In this document: piece by piece, positions 1 through 9,700 of the stretch
How positions within the stretch are numbered: the first letter of the stretch is position 1
Layout: every line of letters starts with the position of its first letter
DNA from: Nymphaea colorata
Taxonomy: Eukaryota; Streptophyta; Magnoliopsida; Nymphaeales; Nymphaeaceae
DNA length: 64,000 nucleotides
Direction: 5' to 3'
Assembly (NCBI RefSeq): GCF_008831285.2
Contig: NC_045138.2
Coordinates: 6,849,205-6,913,204 of the forward strand
Position numbers and translations under genes: made by a program
The notes under the pieces: model-generated
What the model saw: the letters and a program-made list of their open reading frames with translations, nothing else
Databases searched by the model: none
Told to the model about the DNA's origin: nothing

Positions 1-382
1 GTTTGGAAAGTCAAATGAGTCTAATGAATTTAGGTAGCAATTCTTGTTGACATTTTCTTGGATATTTCCAATAAACCCCCAAAAATAGGTAAAAATAGCA
101 TAAATGAAAAGCTAAAATAAGGATATAAAAAATGTACTATATCAGTTAAAATTTGCAATTAAACACTAATTTGTATGACAAACAAAATTAACAATTAAAA
201 AATAAGTGACATGTAATCTTTATATCAAACTTATAGGTTCAAAGTGGTAGGCTGATTGGAACCTTTTTCCATCAAAGGAAAATACATTTAGATGGTATGT
301 ACTGCCATCCACCAAGTAAACAACGAAAAGTTTGCACATTGAGATGATGATTCTAAAATAGTTCATACAGGTGTTAGGTCAG

Positions 383-533
383 ATCAACTATCCGATGGCA
401 ATTCAAGCTTTCTTTCCAACTGAATCATGTAACTGCAGAAGCTTTCATTACCATTCCATTTATGTCACTTGCTTTTGTTATCTCAAGACCGGATTTGAAG
501 CAGGCAATGGAAGTGATGGAGGCCATTACTTGA
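383..533 (+). CDS. Candidate terminal exon of an unidentified gene
   Basis: Weak call. An AG acceptor at 381-382 is followed by an open frame of 50 codons ending at TGA 531-533. The peptide starts STIRWQFKLSF, contains a hydrophobic stretch AEAFITIPFMSLAFVIS that could be one membrane segment, then a polar tail SRPDLKQAMEVMEAIT. The composition looks like real protein rather than random intron translation, but I do not recognise a family. A longer open frame overlaps in another phase and looks less protein-like. It may be the 3' end of a gene to the left of the window, or an accident. Its relation to the exon at 2126 is unknown. Confidence 0.25.
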
Positions 534-2125
534 TGCAGTATCAAAACGAAAGTATCTTGAATGCCTGCTCCACTCTTGTTCAAGCTTCAAGTCCTGTCAT
601 CTTCCCTGTTGTTGTAAAAATAACTGCTTATAATAGCATAATGGTGTTAATATGATAGAATAGTACTGCATCTATCTTTACAGAACTCAAAACATCACAA
701 AGATTTGCTACTTTGGGCAGTTACCATATGTATAGAACCTGCAGTAATGTGTTATTTCAGATGCACTGCACGAGTGCACGTATCATCTTATTGGCTTATT
801 CGGCAAGTCAGTTTCCTTTATTTCCATGGGAAGAGTGTGACTATCTGGATAACTTTGTTTTTTTTCCCACACAGGACACGGTACTTTTCCTCTCCTAGGA
901 AGGGGCATAATCCATTGCAAGGGAGGGCTTATTACCAATTGCTGGAGTGCCTTGGCGTATTTCTCTCTCTCTCTCTTTCTCTCTCTCATATAAGGGAAAA
1001 TTTTCATACATATGTATTTGATTTCCCTCATGATTATTCATTAGAATCTTATATTACAAAGATACGTTAATTTCTTGAAAAAATATGATCAAATAAAAGG
1101 AAATAAGCTACATTTTCTTTAGCATTATGCCATTATCAGACATCTCTAAGAGTTTTGACATTTAATTAGTAATTACATATTTTTATAAACATAACGTATA
1201 GTCAATAGTGTATACAATCATATAAACAACAGAAGTATACAAAAAATGAACTTGAAATGTATTTTGCAATGATAAATTCTATCCTCATTTGATGTTAAAA
1301 GAGAGAGAGAGGGAGAGAGTTAATCAGGAAAGAAAGGGTAGGCTATTCAGTAGTGAAGAGAGAGATATAAAAGTTAGTTGATTAGCTTCCTAATGTATTA
1401 TCAAAATACGCCTTTTTTTGTTAAAACTTAAAAGTTTTCTTAAATGCCATGTGTTAGCTGTAATGACAAAGTTGCAGTTATAAAATATTAACTCAGTTAC
1501 AACATCTAAGAAATTGTCCTCTCGTTTTGAAAAAGTTATAAAAGCAATTCCAGTGGCCAATGCTTTACCCCTCATCCAGTTCTAGTAAGTAGTGTATATT
1601 TGGATATATAGGGGACCTAGACCAGGCATTCTTATAATAAATTGTCTTCAAAATTTTAACTTTATCAATGGCTGTATAATGTCAAAAAGTCAAGCAACGA
1701 AAGGTCATGAAAATCCAAAGTCTAGATAAGATTTTATAAGCTGAAAAAGCTATAACTTTTGGTCTTCAAACTTACAGGAAAGCACATTGAAGTTTTAGTT
1801 CTTATAATGTGATTTTTTCTAAGGTATTATACTTTTTTTTGCATACCTTTCCCTGAAGTTTTAGAAGAAATGTTTTTCAATATCTTGAGATGCTTGCTTA
1901 TATCCTCAGAATAATTTTCCTGGTTGTTCGTATAATGCCGTCTGCTTTATCATTTAGTAGTTTTTGCTTTGCTAAAGAGATCACCTTTTTTTATTTTTGT
2001 CCCACATCTTTTCCCCAACTTTTTGAATTATTTCTTTTTCAATCACTTGAATGGTCGACTTATATGCTAAGGACAATGTTCTTGGATGTTCTATATAGAG
2101 AGCACTAACAGGATTATGTGAACAG
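534..2125. other. AT-rich stretch without a recognisable gene
   Basis: Probably intron or intergenic. It holds a short (CT)n run near 961-986 and a GA run near 1302-1318. Short open frames occur but none has a recognisable motif or a convincing pair of splice sites. Confidence 0.4.
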
Positions 2126-2524
2126 GTAATAAGAATCCATTCTCCTTTGAGGGCTGCAAGGGACCAAAATTGCTCTGACATACCCAACAGAGATGTGATA
2201 AGGCATGCTCATACGGCTGCACTTCGACTCAAGAGAGCTCAGGATGGTCAGCCAGAAGGTTTGGGACAGTTTGGCAGATGTAAGGTATGGGGCATGGTAG
2301 GCTCAGATGCAGGTCCGGTTTCTGGGGCACCTGACATGAACTTAACACGGAAAAATTCAAATTATATGAAGTGGGAAGTCATGCCATTTGAAAAGCTAAG
2401 GAAAGAAGCCCAGGAACATTATATTGAGATGGAAGGTGTTTCACTGTACAAGATGGATGGCAACAGGTTGGATGAACTTGTCTGTGTGAAACATGACATA
2501 AGGTCAAGGCTCAGTTCACATTAA
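2126..2524 (+). CDS. Terminal exon of an unidentified protein
   Basis: An acceptor (AACAG at 2121-2125) opens a frame of 132 codons closed by TAA at 2522-2524. The peptide is highly charged and mostly hydrophilic, with no membrane segment. It runs through RDVIRHAHTAALRLKRAQ, a Gly-rich part near GLGQFGRCKVWGMVGSDAG, and ends in VCVKHDIRSRLSSH. Codon use and length argue for a true exon. Upstream exons were not found with confidence, so the protein is incomplete here. I do not recognise the family. A Copia element is inserted about 580 bp downstream, in or beyond the 3' flank. Confidence 0.5.
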   Translation, partial: VIRIHSPLRAARDQNCSDIPNRDVIRHAHTAALRLKRAQDGQPEGLGQFGRCKVWGMVGSDAGPVSGAPDMNLTRKNSNYMKWEVMPFEKLRKEAQEHYIEMEGVSLYKMDGNRLDELVCVKHDIRSRLSSH

Positions 2525-3098
2525 GCAGATAAGAATCTGGGTACAAGAATATATTTTGCACAATAACTGTGTATCTGTTCATTAAGATAGAGAAAGCCAA
2601 ATTTTTTCCAAGAGATAGTTCCATCGAAGGAATTTGAGAAATATAAAGTGATGCCATGCCATCTGTAAATTCTCTCCACTCGTTTGTATATCATGGTGAT
2701 CTCCCCAAGTGCCAACTGCTTCTCTGTAATTGTGAAATTTTTCATGTTATCTTCTTTTGCTGATTCAATCCGTGTGTCATCGTTAGGTAATGTTTTGCAG
2801 TTCAGTTGAATTTGTTGTCTTATGACAGCTGTACTTTCAATGTTTTCTGTGGATTCTTCAGTGTGTGAGATGCCATGGTAGGGTCTTTTAGGCACAAGGA
2901 CATAAATCTGCTTCAAGTTGATTAGCTTGCCCTCTTCTTCATTGGGACCGATGGGCCTGTTGATGTCCTATATCCACCATCCATCATGGTGGATTAAGGG
3001 CAGATTCATATCTTTCTCTAGAAAACAGATTTTGGGGATCTCATGTCCTGCAAAAAACCATTGAAATATCACCATTCTTTGTGTGTAGTATACACTTT
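2525..3098. other. 3' flank between the terminal exon and the Copia element
   Basis: Probable 3' UTR and downstream sequence. A 131-codon open frame on the minus strand (2521-2916) has no recognisable motif and is taken as chance. Confidence 0.35.
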
Positions 3099-3103
3099 AT
3101 TTG

Positions 3104-3266
3104 TGTTGACGATGAGGGAGTTTTTTGAATATTAAAGAACTTGACAGTTCTTTAATTACTTTCAATATTTTTTCTGGTTTATATTGTAATTATACTTTGT
3201 GCCCTAGTTTTCCTTAAGTAAGGGTTAGGGTGAGTAATTGATATCTTGTTTTCTTCTCCAACAACA
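3104..3266 (+). repeat. 5' LTR of the Copia element
   Basis: 163 bp, starting TGTTGACGATGAG and ending CCAACAACA. It is the partner of 7064-7224. The tRNA primer site starts at 3267. Confidence 0.9.
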
Positions 3267-3280
3267 CGGTATCAAAGCAG
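3267..3280 (+). other. Copia primer-binding site
   Basis: Sequence CGGTATCAAAGCAG directly after the 5' LTR. Plant Copia elements commonly have TGGTATCAGAGC here, complementary to the 3' end of initiator Met-tRNA. Two positions differ. Confidence 0.75.
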
Positions 3281-3843
3281 GCAGCGTGACTCCTGCAGGC
3301 AGTCGCGACCGTCCGACTTCTGGCGACCTTCTCTTCTCCGGCAACATGTCCTCCTCTTCTTCTCCTCTTCCTCTCTTCTTTATGTTCTGGTCGGCGGCCA
3401 TCAGCAAGGAGCGTTGTGTGAAGGAGTCTGTTCACGCTTAGAAATATGCTTGAATAAACTCCAGTCATGGATATCAACAAAAAGATTGGCGCAGCTGTGT
3501 GGGAGTCTATGTCGTTTAACATCTTATGGACTGACGTCGTTCTATGATCAATCAAGTGGACTGTTGAGTGATTAGGCCAATATACTGAAGCTGAAATCTG
3601 TTGAGTGATTTTATCCTTTCTACGAACTAGTTGTTCCCCTTTAGAAACTATTACAGTTAGTGGATACTATTTTGTTGTGTTTGACTGTCTTGGATACATC
3701 TCTAGATATCTGCTGGTCTCCCTTTATTGCTAACACATAGTGGTGGTTCAGCAGTCTACTTAAAATGTGGAGATTTTTTTTTTTTTTTGATCTACACTAT
3801 GGAGCATAAGGATACTACAGCTGATACGTAAGGGGAGTATAAA

Positions 3844-4584
3844 ATGTTAGGGAATCTTTTTTCATTTGGGTCTACTGTGAAGCTAGACGGTTCAAACTAT
3901 GAGATCTGGTCCCTTGTATTTATGATGTCGGTTAAGGGGCACAGAAGGAAACATGTTATTGAGGAGAATGAATCATAAGTAAGGAAAATATTTGACATGG
4001 GAGGAGGATAACAATATTGTTATGTCATGAATTATGAATAGCATGCAGACACACATCACTCCTACTATTGCATATTATACTTATGTCAAATATATGTAAG
4101 AATTTTTGAAGCAAACATACTCTCACGACAAGAACATTAGCAAAATTTTACAGGTTGAAAAATAACTTCTTAAACTCTAATAGGGTGACTCAGATCTTGC
4201 CCAATATTTCACTTGAGTCAAATCAATCTATAAAAGGCTCAAAGCGCTATGTCTTCCTTGTCAATCATGCTACAAGACTCACTTTGAGCAACACATAGTG
4301 ACAAAATTTTTATCTGGGTTATCTCCTGATTCTGCAGTTGCCAAAGCCCAATGTTGACTGGGGCTGAAATTTTAGATCTTGCTCAGGCCTATAACAGGCT
4401 AAGTCATTTGGTTGTAACTCGCTCTCCATCCCCGACAGATGCACTCGCTTTAGCATTGGTAGTCTCAGGAGGCCGTAGGCAGGCCTTAAGTAGAGGGAGA
4501 GGTGGTTGTGGCTCAGAAGGTGGATATAGTAGATTTCAATGCACTTTCTGTGGAAATCTTAGACATTTAGAAGATAAATGCTAG
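3844..4584 (+). pseudogene. Copia gag remnant with zinc knuckle
   Basis: The 5' part carries the KLDGSNYEIW signature typical of Copia gag (near 3880-3910) and soon runs into stop codons. The 3' part, 4351-4584, stays open and ends in a CX2CX4HX4C zinc knuckle (Cys-Thr-Phe-Cys ... His ... Cys). Several stops and frame changes between the two show that it is dead. Confidence 0.75.
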
Positions 4585-5179
4585 AATAAATATGGTCGCT
4601 CAGTCACCATAGTGAACCGAGGACTTGAAGCATCATGGCTTAAGGGTTCTTCTCATATCCCGAAGGCTTCACATGTTGAAGATAGCAGTGCAAGATCAAC
4701 TGCAAAAAGGTCTAAATAAGTATCAGTAAATCTGAGTATGAACAATTTTCTGAGTATGAACAATTTCTGGCTCAAAAGCCTCATCTTCTGCATCAGCATC
4801 TACAGTTGTGGGTGATTCTGCCTTCTCCACCAGTATGAAAACCCAGAATCTAGGTATTTCACGAATCATTGATTCTCAAGTCTCCAAGCATTTTTGCAGT
4901 CAACCAAACTTATTCATTGTGCTTTATCTTTTTCCTCAACTTAGACAGGTGAAGCTTGTAGATGGAAGATTCTCTTCTATTATCAGCTCAGGTAGTGAAA
5001 AAAAATTTTATTATTCAATTGTAAATAACGTGTTGTTTGCTCCTAACTTTCCCACTAGTCTTCTCTCAGTTAAAGAGTTTACTTATGATTTGAACTATAG
5101 AGTTAATTTTTATCCTGGTTCGAGTTGGTTTCAGGACTTACAGACTTGAAGGACGATTGGTGGAGGCCATGAGCGAGAG

Positions 5180-5935
5180 GTGTCTATTTTTTATCTGAGT
5201 CAGTGTCAAAACTTTGTTACTTGTTTCTTTAACTTTCTATGTCAGTCACTTCAGTGCGAAGCCTGTCAACTTGGGAAGCACAATAGGTGTAGTTTTCCCT
5301 CGAGTCTAAGTCATTTAAGTCATAGTATGTTTGATTTACTTTATGTCGATGTGTGGAGTTCTAGCTGTACTACTAGCAGGTCCAAATTTTGATATTATTT
5401 TGTCATAGTTAATGATTTCTCTCATGTTAGTTGGGTCTTCTTGCTGAAGGAACATTTTGCAGTTATATGTATCCTTCAAAATCTTATCATTGAAATAAAG
5501 ACTCGGTGTTTTTGTTAAGTCTGTTCACACTGACAATGTTGTGCAATTCAAATCCTCCACTCTATTACAATTTTAATCAAAAGATGACATTGTTCCTCAA
5601 TTTACCTACCCACATTCCTCGTAACAAAATGGTGTTGCAGAGAGAAAGCACCAACATTTGTTGGAAGTCGCTCGTATTCTTATGCTACATAGCCATGTAC
5701 CATCCTATTTTTGGGGGATGCGATCTTAACTGCATGTTATCTTATTAATCACTTGTCATCCTCATCTATACTTAACAAAATTCTCATTCAAATGTTTTAT
5801 TTTGATCATCCATTGTTTCAAACTCCACCTCGCATATTTGGTTGCACATGTTTTGTTTATACGCTTGGTCAAAAGCATGATAAACTTGTTGCCCAAACCC
5901 AAAAATGTGTCTTCATTGTTTATCCCAAGAACTAA
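5180..5935 (+). pseudogene. Copia integrase remnant
   Basis: Contains the CEACQLGKHNRCSFP part of the gag-pre-integrase zinc-binding region and the FDLLYVDVW start of the integrase core. It continues in other frames to about 5935 (FGCTCFVYT region). Stops and frameshifts break it at least three times. The segment 4808-5149 just upstream is probably the decayed protease region. Confidence 0.7.
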
Positions 5936-6687
5936 TGAAGATACAAGTGCTTTGACCTCACTCAGAAAGAGTATGTCAGTATGGACGCCACATTTTTTGA
6001 GTCTAATCCATATTCCTCATGCCCATCTACCTCATGGTTTGAGATGCTCCCTCAGTGTTCTTTGTCTATCCCACCATTCTTGCTTATGTCTCTTCCAAGT
6101 TCGTCATCAACACTCGGGAATCCAAGTGGGCCTTCTTGGCCATCCAACTCATGGCCTTGGCTTTCTAGAGAATCCTGCTCCTGTGTCATAGGACGCTCGG
6201 CAGTCCACCGGGTGGGTTATCCTTTTAGCCCATAGGAACAAGAAGTACCTTGTGTGTGTGTGTAGAAGGGTGGGGGGGGACATAGTCCTTTAATTTGATT
6301 ATGCCTAGATTCTCCATACATACACACATATGGCTCCATCGTCGATTAGTGATGGTCGCATCTCCATGGGAACAAACAGAGACAGAAAGTTCGGATAGTT
6401 GGAGAATCCCTTTCACCCTTTCCAAATCCAACTTTTGGACCCTCCTTTGATCTACTCTTGTCGACATAGTCCCTTGCATGGCTCTGCTCCATCAACCTCT
6501 CATGAGATAAGTGTGCCCGACTCCTTAAATGCTCATCTGGCTAACTATGACTCACATGATCTCTCTATTGCCTTGCGGAAGGGCAAACATCAATGCACCA
6601 TCCACTATTAAAGATAGAAAATTTACTATTGGGTTTTGTTTTTTTGTAGGAGGAAACCCTATATTCTAGAGAAGCAAGAAACAGAGT

Positions 6688-7056
6688 GTGGTCTTAAGGT
6701 TTAGTCCTGAGTCAGAATATAGAGTCATGGCTCAAACAACAGCAGAAATGACATGGGTCAAATCCATGCTTGAAAGACTTGATACTCAAGTTCTACTACC
6801 TATGACAATGTTTTGTGATAACAGGGCAGCTACTTATACTGCAAATGCAAATAACCTGGACTTTCATGAAAGAACCAAACATATTGAAGTGGACTGTCAT
6901 TACATTTGTAACTTCGTTCAAGGAAAAGTGGTTTCTACAACTCATGTGGCTTGTGAAGAACAAATTACTAATATCTTTACTAAAGCTCCTGCAATTAGTG
7001 AATTTTCAAAGTGTTATAACAAGCTGAGCATGGTAGATATTTATGCTCTAGCTTAA
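6688..7056 (+). pseudogene. Copia RNase H remnant
   Basis: Open frame of 122 codons up to the polypurine tract. It shows the family features SPESEYRVMAQTTAE, WVKSMLE, MFCDNRAATY and FHERTKHIEVDCHYI of the C-terminal RNase H domain. Reverse transcriptase, which should precede it, is missing: the sequence passes from the RT amino-terminal motif RKGKHQCT (about 6578-6600) to the RNase H leader at about 6640. Confidence 0.85.
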
Positions 7057-7063
7057 GGGGGAA

Positions 7064-7224
7064 CATTGATGATGAGTGAGTTTTTTGAATATTAAAGAAC
7101 TTGACAGCTCTTTAATTATTTTTAATATTTTTTCTGGTTTACAATGTAATTATACTTTGTGCCTTAATTCTCCCTTTAAGGATTAGGGTAAGTAATGGAT
7201 ATCTTTTTTTCTTTTCCAACAACA
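7064..7224 (+). repeat. 3' LTR of the Copia element
   Basis: 161 bp partner of 3104-3266, preceded by a polypurine tract at about 7054-7062 and followed by the ATTTG target duplication. Confidence 0.9.
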
Positions 7225-7687
7225 ATTTGCATAACAGATCTAATTTCAGTATTTTTTTGTGCTGCACAGCTCTCTCTAACTTCTATTTTATATACAATCA
7301 CTTATCTAATCTCTCCATTTACCTTTGTATTCCAACATTTACCAGAACCTATTAAGGTTGGCTGTTAACTCTATTATACGTCCTTCTGTTAGAATTGTAA
7401 AAACGTCTTATTATACCTTTATGAGCTTTGCAGTATACATATACGCGGGCAGCCGATATTTCAGTAAAATAATAGTATTATTTTTAACTTGAATTCGTCA
7501 GTATGACCTGATGATACATGCAAATATTTATAGGCTAAATAGCAAGCTTATTAGAATTTCCAAAATGAGACGGAATTCAATACTGAATATTGATTTCTCT
7601 GAGCTGATTCGGTTAAAAAAAAGAAACAGAAGATTATCTTTCTATTTTATTAAAACTATTACAAGGAAAAACCTCTGAATGAACCAT

Positions 7688-7721
<34 letters not shown>

Positions 7722-8235
7722 CTACTAGACTTTCATATTATGTGATTTTGATAGGAATCATGTAGATCATGGATTATAGGGATATAGGGAGATAGAATGT
7801 TTTTCAAGAGTCCAAAATACCCCTAAATAAATAACACTAATTTTGTTTAAGGAAACTCATTGGTTTCCTTCTTTCTTTCTGTCACATCCTTTGAAGGGTA
7901 TTTCAGGTATTTAATAAAAAAACAACTTGCCTTCTATTTTTGCAAGTAAATCTCCACCATTTGATCTCCTTGAATCGACGGCTTAGATGAAGTCTAGACA
8001 TGTACATATAGTAAGTCAATGATGACATTGCTTATCCATTGTCACCGATCCATCTAACTGTGGCCATTCATATTAAATCGATGGATGATTGAGAGAAGAA
8101 TAAAAAAAAAAAGTGAACTGCAATGTTGCATTTTTGCCATTGTTTTTCTCTTAACAATTTATCATGTTGAATCAAACAGTCTTATTAAATGACTGTGTGA
8201 CTTGAAAAGCCAAAGTAACAATTTATTTTTCCTCT

Positions 8236-8239
<4 letters not shown>

Positions 8240-8277
<38 letters not shown>

Positions 8278-8300
8278 ATGTATATATATATATATATATA
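8240..8300. repeat. Compound (TC)n-(TA)n microsatellite
   Basis: A TC run at 8240-8273, a short TTTTATG spacer, then a TA run to 8300. Confidence 0.95.
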
Positions 8301-9379
8301 CATAAATATTAAGGACATTAACAATGGTCTATGGTGCAGCATGGTGCTTTTTTTCAGCAACATTCAACATCTAACCCTTCTTCTCTTAATTGTCTCCATA
8401 ATATTTGGAGGGGATATATATATATATATAGGGAGAGGAAGAGAGAGAGAAGGAGAAATATTGAATTAATTAAGAAAAAATAGAGATTAATAGACTATCT
8501 TTTGTTATCATCCTCCATATATATAGAGGGACAAAGAGATTTTTTGAAGAATTTCTAGACAAGCACCTAAAACATCATGGATTACATATAATTATGTCAA
8601 TATTTAATAAAAACAATTTGCAAGCGCATAGGTTAGCCCTTTAGAAAAGGAACTATCTTTAAACAAAGAGTTCTTTCCATTTCACATCATTTTTTTGCCA
8701 CTCTCTCCACAACTTTGCCATGTTCTTTTGTATGGCATAGCTTGAGGCAAAAGAAAAAGAAGAGAAAAATTAAGGGAGGGAGAAATTATCAAAGAATGTT
8801 GAAACTTGAGCTAAAAGGCTTGGATAGTTCATTTTTTTCTCTAAAAAAAGGCAATTCCTTTCCAAAAAAGTTCTTTTTAATACTTTTAATAATTCATGGA
8901 GCAGGTGTTGTGAAGTATCTCACAAAGACAACAATTTATTTGTAATTCCTAAACCTTAGACAGTTATTTGTATACACATGAAAGATGATGGACAAATTAT
9001 TTTATATTTTTCTTTATACATATATCATGTGTTTTCACAATCTAAAATTACTCAAACAACCATGTAAATTAAAGAAGTCATTTTTTAAAACAAATAGAAG
9101 AAAATATACCCCTAATCCAGCTTTGATAAATAGAAATTAAGCTATGCATGGATGGACACGAGGCGAAGCTCGTTATGTATGTGCACACAATTTCATGAGC
9201 AATACTTATATTTAAATAACAAAAAAAATTGTAGAAATAAAAAAAAAAGTTAAAAAAAACTCAAACAAGACTTTTTTCATTAATTTGAAAAATATTATTT
9301 TTTTAATTTGACATTTGTTGCATGCATCGAGCGGTACCTGTAACTCTGTCTTGTTGTCTCGACATGAGGTGGCAATGGC

Positions 9380-9381
<2 letters not shown>

Positions 9382-9415
<34 letters not shown>
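9382..9415. repeat. (CT)n tract upstream of CHX
   Basis: Seventeen CT dinucleotides about 290 bp upstream of the probable start codon. CT-rich tracts are common near plant transcription starts, so it may be part of the promoter or 5' UTR. Confidence 0.8.
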
Positions 9416-9417
<2 letters not shown>

Positions 9418-9477
9418 GACCTCGGTCAACCTCCACACAAAGCTAACGACCTCTATATTTGCTCCCAACAAACAGAC

Positions 9478-9487
9478 CAAATATAAG
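9478..9487 (+). promoter_or_regulatory. Possible TATA box of the CHX gene
   Basis: CCAAATATAAGG about 220 bp before the ATG at 9701, followed by pyrimidine-rich sequence. Position and sequence suit a TATA element; nothing else supports it. Confidence 0.3.
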
Positions 9488-9629
9488 GCACCACCGGACT
9501 CCAGCTCACCTGATCTCCCCTCTTCTTCTTCCTGTTTCCACTCTCTTTCTTCCCCCCCTCCTTTCTCCTGCAACTGTACCTTCTCTCTCTCCCTCTCCCT
9601 CTGCCCTCACTCCGCCGGAGAATTGAGAA

Positions 9630-9700
9630 ATGGCGGAGAGAGATGGAGACTGGGGTCAGCTGTCGTGCAATAAGCCGATGCCGGTGACGGGGGATGGGAT
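9630..9700 (+). other. Out-of-frame CHX N-terminal leader
   Basis: From ATG 9630 the frame reads MAERDGDWG, then [15 protein letters not shown], which matches the segment that precedes PLDF in CHX proteins. It is one base short in the GCGGGGACATG run near 9706-9713, so the conserved frame resumes in another phase. It may be a decayed N-terminus, a sequence error, or a 5' UTR with an overlapping upstream ORF. Confidence 0.7.

Larger units (their letters stand above)
3099..7229 (+). mobile_element. Degenerate Ty1/copia LTR retrotransposon with 5-bp TSD
   Basis: The element runs 3104-7224 and is flanked by a perfect 5-bp target duplication, ATTTG, at 3099-3103 and 7225-7229. Two short LTRs (3104-3266 and 7064-7224) match along their length with about 20 differences. 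The 5' LTR starts TG and ends CA; the 3' LTR start has decayed to CA. A primer-binding site resembling the plant initiator-Met tRNA complement (GGTATCAAAGC) begins next to the 5' LTR, and a polypurine run AAGGGGGAA precedes the 3' LTR. Gag, integrase and RNase H remnants lie in Copia order but are split by stops and frameshifts, and reverse transcriptase is absent. It cannot be autonomous. At about 4.1 kb it is shorter than typical Copia elements, mainly because of the RT deletion. Confidence 0.93.
7230..9477. other. AT-rich intergenic region upstream of the antiporter gene
   Basis: No gene seen. It holds a (TA)n array at 7690-7720, a compound (TC)n(TA)n array at 8240-8300, a compound (AT)n(GA)n array at 8414-8456, and (CT)n at 9382-9415. 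Short open frames here are low-complexity translations. Confidence 0.6.

Noticed and set aside
2521-2916. 131-codon minus-strand open frame after the unidentified terminal exon
   Set aside because: No family similarity recognised and it lies in the expected 3' UTR on the opposite strand.
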